A stretch of DNA of 26,786 nt from a virus. The position numbers and the translations under genes are program-made. Shown in pieces: positions 26,186 through 26,786 of the stretch. The DNA is taken from positions 1-26,786 of IMG/VR virus record IMGVR_UViG_3300021957_000241; one strand, 5' to 3'. The first letter of the stretch is position 1; the number at the start of each line of letters is the position of its first letter. Under the pieces are notes generated by a model, which saw only the letters and a program-made list of their open reading frames with translations, did no database searches and had not been told where the DNA came from.

Positions 26186-26460
26186 TACTTAGACCTTTTT
26201 TCAGCAAACCCTTTAAAAGCTTTTTTAACCTCTTCTTCCTTAGGTTTGTTTTCAAGCATATCCTCTTCTTCTTTTATTCTATTTAGAATTTCAAAAGCAT
26301 CAAATATAGCCAACTTCTTTGTAGCTGCTGCGTTTTTTAATCTATCAGCAGATATATCATCATCCGAGTCAACTATTTTTTCTTTAGCAACTTGAATTAG
26401 TTCTTCAACTGCTTTATGTCCAGCTTGGATTATACTCCTCTTCGTTTCCTTTATATTCAT
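26185..26460 (-). CDS. Probable terminase small subunit (91 aa)
   Basis: A small helical protein directly before terL. From the ATG at 26460 it reads MNIKETKRSIIQAGHKAVEE and continues with VAKEKIVDSDDDISADRLKN and AAATKKLAIFDAFEILNRIK, ending in a Lys/Glu-rich tail. The KLKN/RLKN-AAATKKLAI-DAF-IL pattern recurs in short proteins preceding terL in marine Bacteroidetes phages, as I recall, and such proteins act as small subunits that recognise DNA and regulate the motor. I prefer 26460 over the ATG at 26523. The longer form would overlap the upstream gene by 110 nt and adds a segment (NLLLERTDFIEYPLIQSQLN) unlike the rest, while 26460 has an A/T-rich leader (AATTAAAT) like the other genes here. 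Even so it overlaps the upstream gene by 47 nt. Confidence 0.6.
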   Translation of the reverse strand: MNIKETKRSIIQAGHKAVEELIQVAKEKIVDSDDDISADRLKNAAATKKLAIFDAFEILNRIKEEEDMLENKPKEEEVKKAFKGFAEKRSK

Positions 26461-26786
26461 ATTTAATTGTGATTGAATTAGTGGGTACTCTATAAAGTCT
26501 GTTCTTTCCAATAACAAATTCATATTCCGCCCCGGGCCTAAACCCTACTAAATTACCCTTGTCTAAACCTTTGAGACTTGGGTCTTTAAAATATAATATA
26601 CCAACAGCTGGTTTTTCTGAGTCCATTGAAAAAACTTTAGTTTCTTTTATAGGCTTAACAAAATTAAACCCTCTGCAACTCTGCCAGTCTTCGTTTCTTT
26701 TATAAGCAAATACTTGATCTTCATTTACAAAATAAATGTCATCTTCGTAATATGACTTACTATTCTTTTCAACACCTCTTATATCT
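26414..26786 (-). CDS. GroES-like co-chaperonin-type protein, 5' end missing
   Basis: The frame is open without a stop from the window edge (26785) to 26414, so the gene starts outside the window; the Met at 26626 is internal. The visible 123 residues include VNEDQVFAYKRNEDWQSCRG, FNFVKPIKETKVFS, and the block GLDKGNLVGFRPGAEYEFVI followed by NRLYRVPTNSITIKYEY. The G-x-x-V-x-F...EYEF-I...LYRV...I order resembles the beta-barrel of GroES-type co-chaperonins encoded by phages (role like T4 gp31), which help the host GroEL fold the capsid protein. A position beside the terminase and capsid genes fits that role. The glycine-rich mobile loop is not obvious, so this could be another small beta-barrel protein. 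Confidence 0.5.
   Translation of the reverse strand, partial: DIRGVEKNSKSYYEDDIYFVNEDQVFAYKRNEDWQSCRGFNFVKPIKETKVFSMDSEKPAVGILYFKDPSLKGLDKGNLVGFRPGAEYEFVIGKNRLYRVPTNSITIKYEYKGNEEEYNPSWT

Noticed and set aside
26461-26523. Upstream ATG (26523) giving a 112-aa terminase small subunit
   Set aside because: It would overlap the upstream open frame by 110 nt, and the extra N-terminal segment does not resemble the rest. ATG 26460 has the usual A/T-rich leader. Kept as an alternative only.
26414-26626. 70-aa gene starting at Met 26626
   Set aside because: The frame continues without a stop to the window edge and the upstream residues look protein-like, so this Met is internal to a larger, truncated gene.
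1-26786. tRNA genes, CRISPR arrays, insertion sequences, integrase or attachment sites
   Set aside because: I saw no cloverleaf-compatible stretch outside coding regions, no spaced repeats beyond the 20-nt pair in the giant gene, and no transposase or recombinase motifs. The gaps between genes are too short to hold them.

Overview
The window is a late (virion structure and lysis) module of a tailed bacteriophage, very probably a podovirus infecting a marine or aquatic member of the Bacteroidetes (Flavobacteriia-like). Every gene I can support lies on the minus strand, so the window reads from high to low coordinates. The DNA is AT-rich. Almost all starts have A/T-rich leaders without a Shine-Dalgarno sequence, which is the usual Bacteroidetes style of initiation. 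Packing is very tight: stop/start pairs often sit 1-5 nt apart, with TAA-TAT-ATG seen twice. No gene-free stretch exceeds about 85 nt.

In transcription order the layout is as follows. (1) 26786-23972: a GroES-like small protein cut by the window edge, a probable small terminase, and the large terminase (ATPase plus nuclease). (2) 23967-18907: portal, acidic scaffold-like protein and major capsid protein, followed at once by a strong RNA hairpin. (3) 18823-11903: a conserved virion protein, a second strong hairpin, two head-tail connector/ring proteins, and a 1465-residue tail stabilization (muzzle-like) protein whose N-terminal motif is typical of crAss-like phages and relatives. (4) 11898-9558: a Ser/Thr-rich fibre-like protein with Ig/cadherin-like repeats, a partly overlapping -1-frame ORF lacking an ATG near the overlap (possible programmed frameshift), and a small structural protein. 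(5) 9525-434: two helical internal/ejection-type proteins and a 2340-residue giant protein. The giant carries an N-terminal duplicated motif, a zinc-metallopeptidase motif, a probable ADP-ribosyltransferase-like domain and a C-terminal domain like those of phage polyvalent proteins. (6) 432-1: a 53-residue holin-like protein and an M15-family peptidase endolysin, cut by the window edge.

The genes form a coherent programme. Terminase loads DNA through the portal into a capsid built on the scaffold. Ring and stabilization proteins close the head and form the short tail, fibres make host contact, and internal proteins enter the cell with the DNA. Holin and endolysin release progeny. The gene order and the portal and stabilization signatures suggest Crassvirales or a sister group of Bacteroidetes podoviruses. 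That placement is inference from recalled family patterns and was not tested by a search. The most unusual elements are the giant polyvalent protein, the two strand-polarised hairpins around the capsid and connector genes, and the possible frameshifted fibre.
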